Source: a virus
DNA length: 29,308 bases
Strand: one strand, 5' to 3'
Virus record (IMG/VR): IMGVR_UViG_3300037621_000132
Span: 1 to 29,308 of that record
Of the stretch, positions 28,829 to 29,308 are shown piece by piece. A program made the position numbers and the translations under genes. The notes beneath the pieces are model-generated. The model saw nothing but the letters and a program-made list of their open reading frames with translations. It searched no databases and was not told where the DNA came from. The stretch's first letter is position 1. Each line of letters begins with the position of its first letter.

Positions 28829-29308
28829 ATTGTCATTTCATTAGGTACTAAAACATTGAAAGTTGCTGTAACACCAGCTAATTTATTTTCAAAACGATCT
28901 ACAAAAAACTCTAATTGTGGATTGCCTTCTAGTTGGTATTTCTCTACATACAAATCTCCTCTTAATAATAACTCTAGTAATCTATTAGCAACAGCCATTT
29001 GCGTATTAAGTACATCTTGCTCGTTGCTAGTACCTCTAAATTCTGCTGGTATGCCTTCTGCAAACTCTTTGCTCTCATCTACTATATCCATGCATAATAC
29101 CGATACTTGAAAATTCCATACATTACTCTGCATAGTTGCACCTGAAATCATTACATGAGATAATGGAAATATAGTTTGCTTGTTTAAGTCTACTTCAAAA
29201 ATATCTCCATAGGTTACTGTATTAACAAAAGCATCTAATTGTAGAGTTTCTCTTATTTTGTTAGATAGGTTATAAAATCCTTGCATATTATTTAAATTTG
29301 TTTTTAAT
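28645..29308. repeat. Right copy of diverged terminal repeat
   Basis: This matches 1-664 at about 95.6% with no gaps and runs to the last base of the window. Removing one copy gives a circle of 28,644 bases. The bases just before the match (right copy) and just after it (left copy) are unrelated, as expected for a walk round a circle. See the left copy for the interpretation. Confidence 0.93.
28822..29286 (-). CDS. Tail completion/terminator-like protein (right copy)
   Basis: The 154-residue partner of 178-642, differing at four residues: FAEGIPAEF here against FPEGTPADF, and NEMTIC against NDMTIC. On the circular map there is only one such gene; this copy is the one followed by the complete HK97-gp10-like gene. 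Its 22-base leader is identical to that of the left copy, including the end of the -1 chaperone frame. Function as for the left copy: head-tail or tail end joining, inferred from place. Confidence 0.7.
   Translation of the reverse strand: MQGFYNLSNKIRETLQLDAFVNTVTYGDIFEVDLNKQTIFPLSHVMISGATMQSNVWNFQVSVLCMDIVDESKEFAEGIPAEFRGTSNEQDVLNTQMAVANRLLELLLRGDLYVEKYQLEGNPQLEFFVDRFENKLAGVTATFNVLVPNEMTIC

Noticed and set aside
1-29308. Prophage with integrase, repressor or attachment site; tRNA genes
   Set aside because: No protein resembling an integrase or a C1-type repressor was found, no flanking host genes are present, and no cloverleaf-like sequence was noticed by eye.

Overview
The window looks like the essentially complete genome of a small (about 28.6 kb), AT-rich tailed phage of siphovirus type that infects a Bacteroidetes, probably flavobacterial, host. 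The reasons are as follows. Every convincing gene lies on the minus strand and the genes are tightly packed, many with ATGA or TAATG overlaps. Ribosome binding sites are A-rich leaders without a Shine-Dalgarno sequence. Several gaps carry TAnnTTTG-like -7 boxes. Many proteins are types I recognise from flavobacterial phages. No integrase, repressor, DNA polymerase, primase, tRNA or CRISPR array was seen, so it appears lytic and dependent on the host replisome. The first 664 bases reappear as the last 664 bases at about 95.6% identity with no gaps, so the molecule is circular, circularly permuted or terminally redundant, and the two ends come from slightly different variants.

Transcription runs from right to left. 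Followed that way from a very AT-rich gap (11788-11971), the first block (11787 to 3679) holds early and replication genes: a NinG-like nuclease, small unknown proteins, an ERF/Rad52-like annealing protein, SSB, a RecA-fold ATPase, a sigma-70-like factor, a Cys-rich protein, a metallophosphoesterase, a 5'-3' exonuclease, two MazG-like pyrophosphohydrolases flanking a thymidylate-synthase-fold enzyme with a dCMP-type active site, a PD-(D/E)XK-like nuclease and a free-standing DnaA domain IV protein. Next come the small and large terminase (3616-2208), four small genes, and a tail assembly chaperone with a probable programmed -1 frameshift and a long two-frame coding overlap (1368-644).

The circle then continues at the right end: tail completion, HK97-gp10-like, two tail-tip/baseplate-type proteins, tape measure (29286-23368), XkdF-like protease, a Cys-rich mini-protein, scaffold, major capsid, probable tail tube, portal and head-tail connector (23326-17515), a fibre with an S74 chaperone (17197-15833), small unknowns, and an envelope/lysis group (15167-11972). 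That group has membrane-anchored coiled-coil, secreted thioredoxin-like, outer-membrane-barrel-like, M15 endolysin and holin-like proteins.

Five hairpin-plus-T-tract terminators on the minus strand divide the single-direction gene string (after 1446, SSB, NinG, tail tube and capsid). Two promoter candidates share the same 15-base -33 region and 19-base spacing. The most interesting points are the predicted dCMP-modifying enzyme with its pyrophosphatase neighbours, the two-frame tail chaperone, the SSB/ATPase terminator that abuts a start codon, and the phage-encoded envelope proteins.
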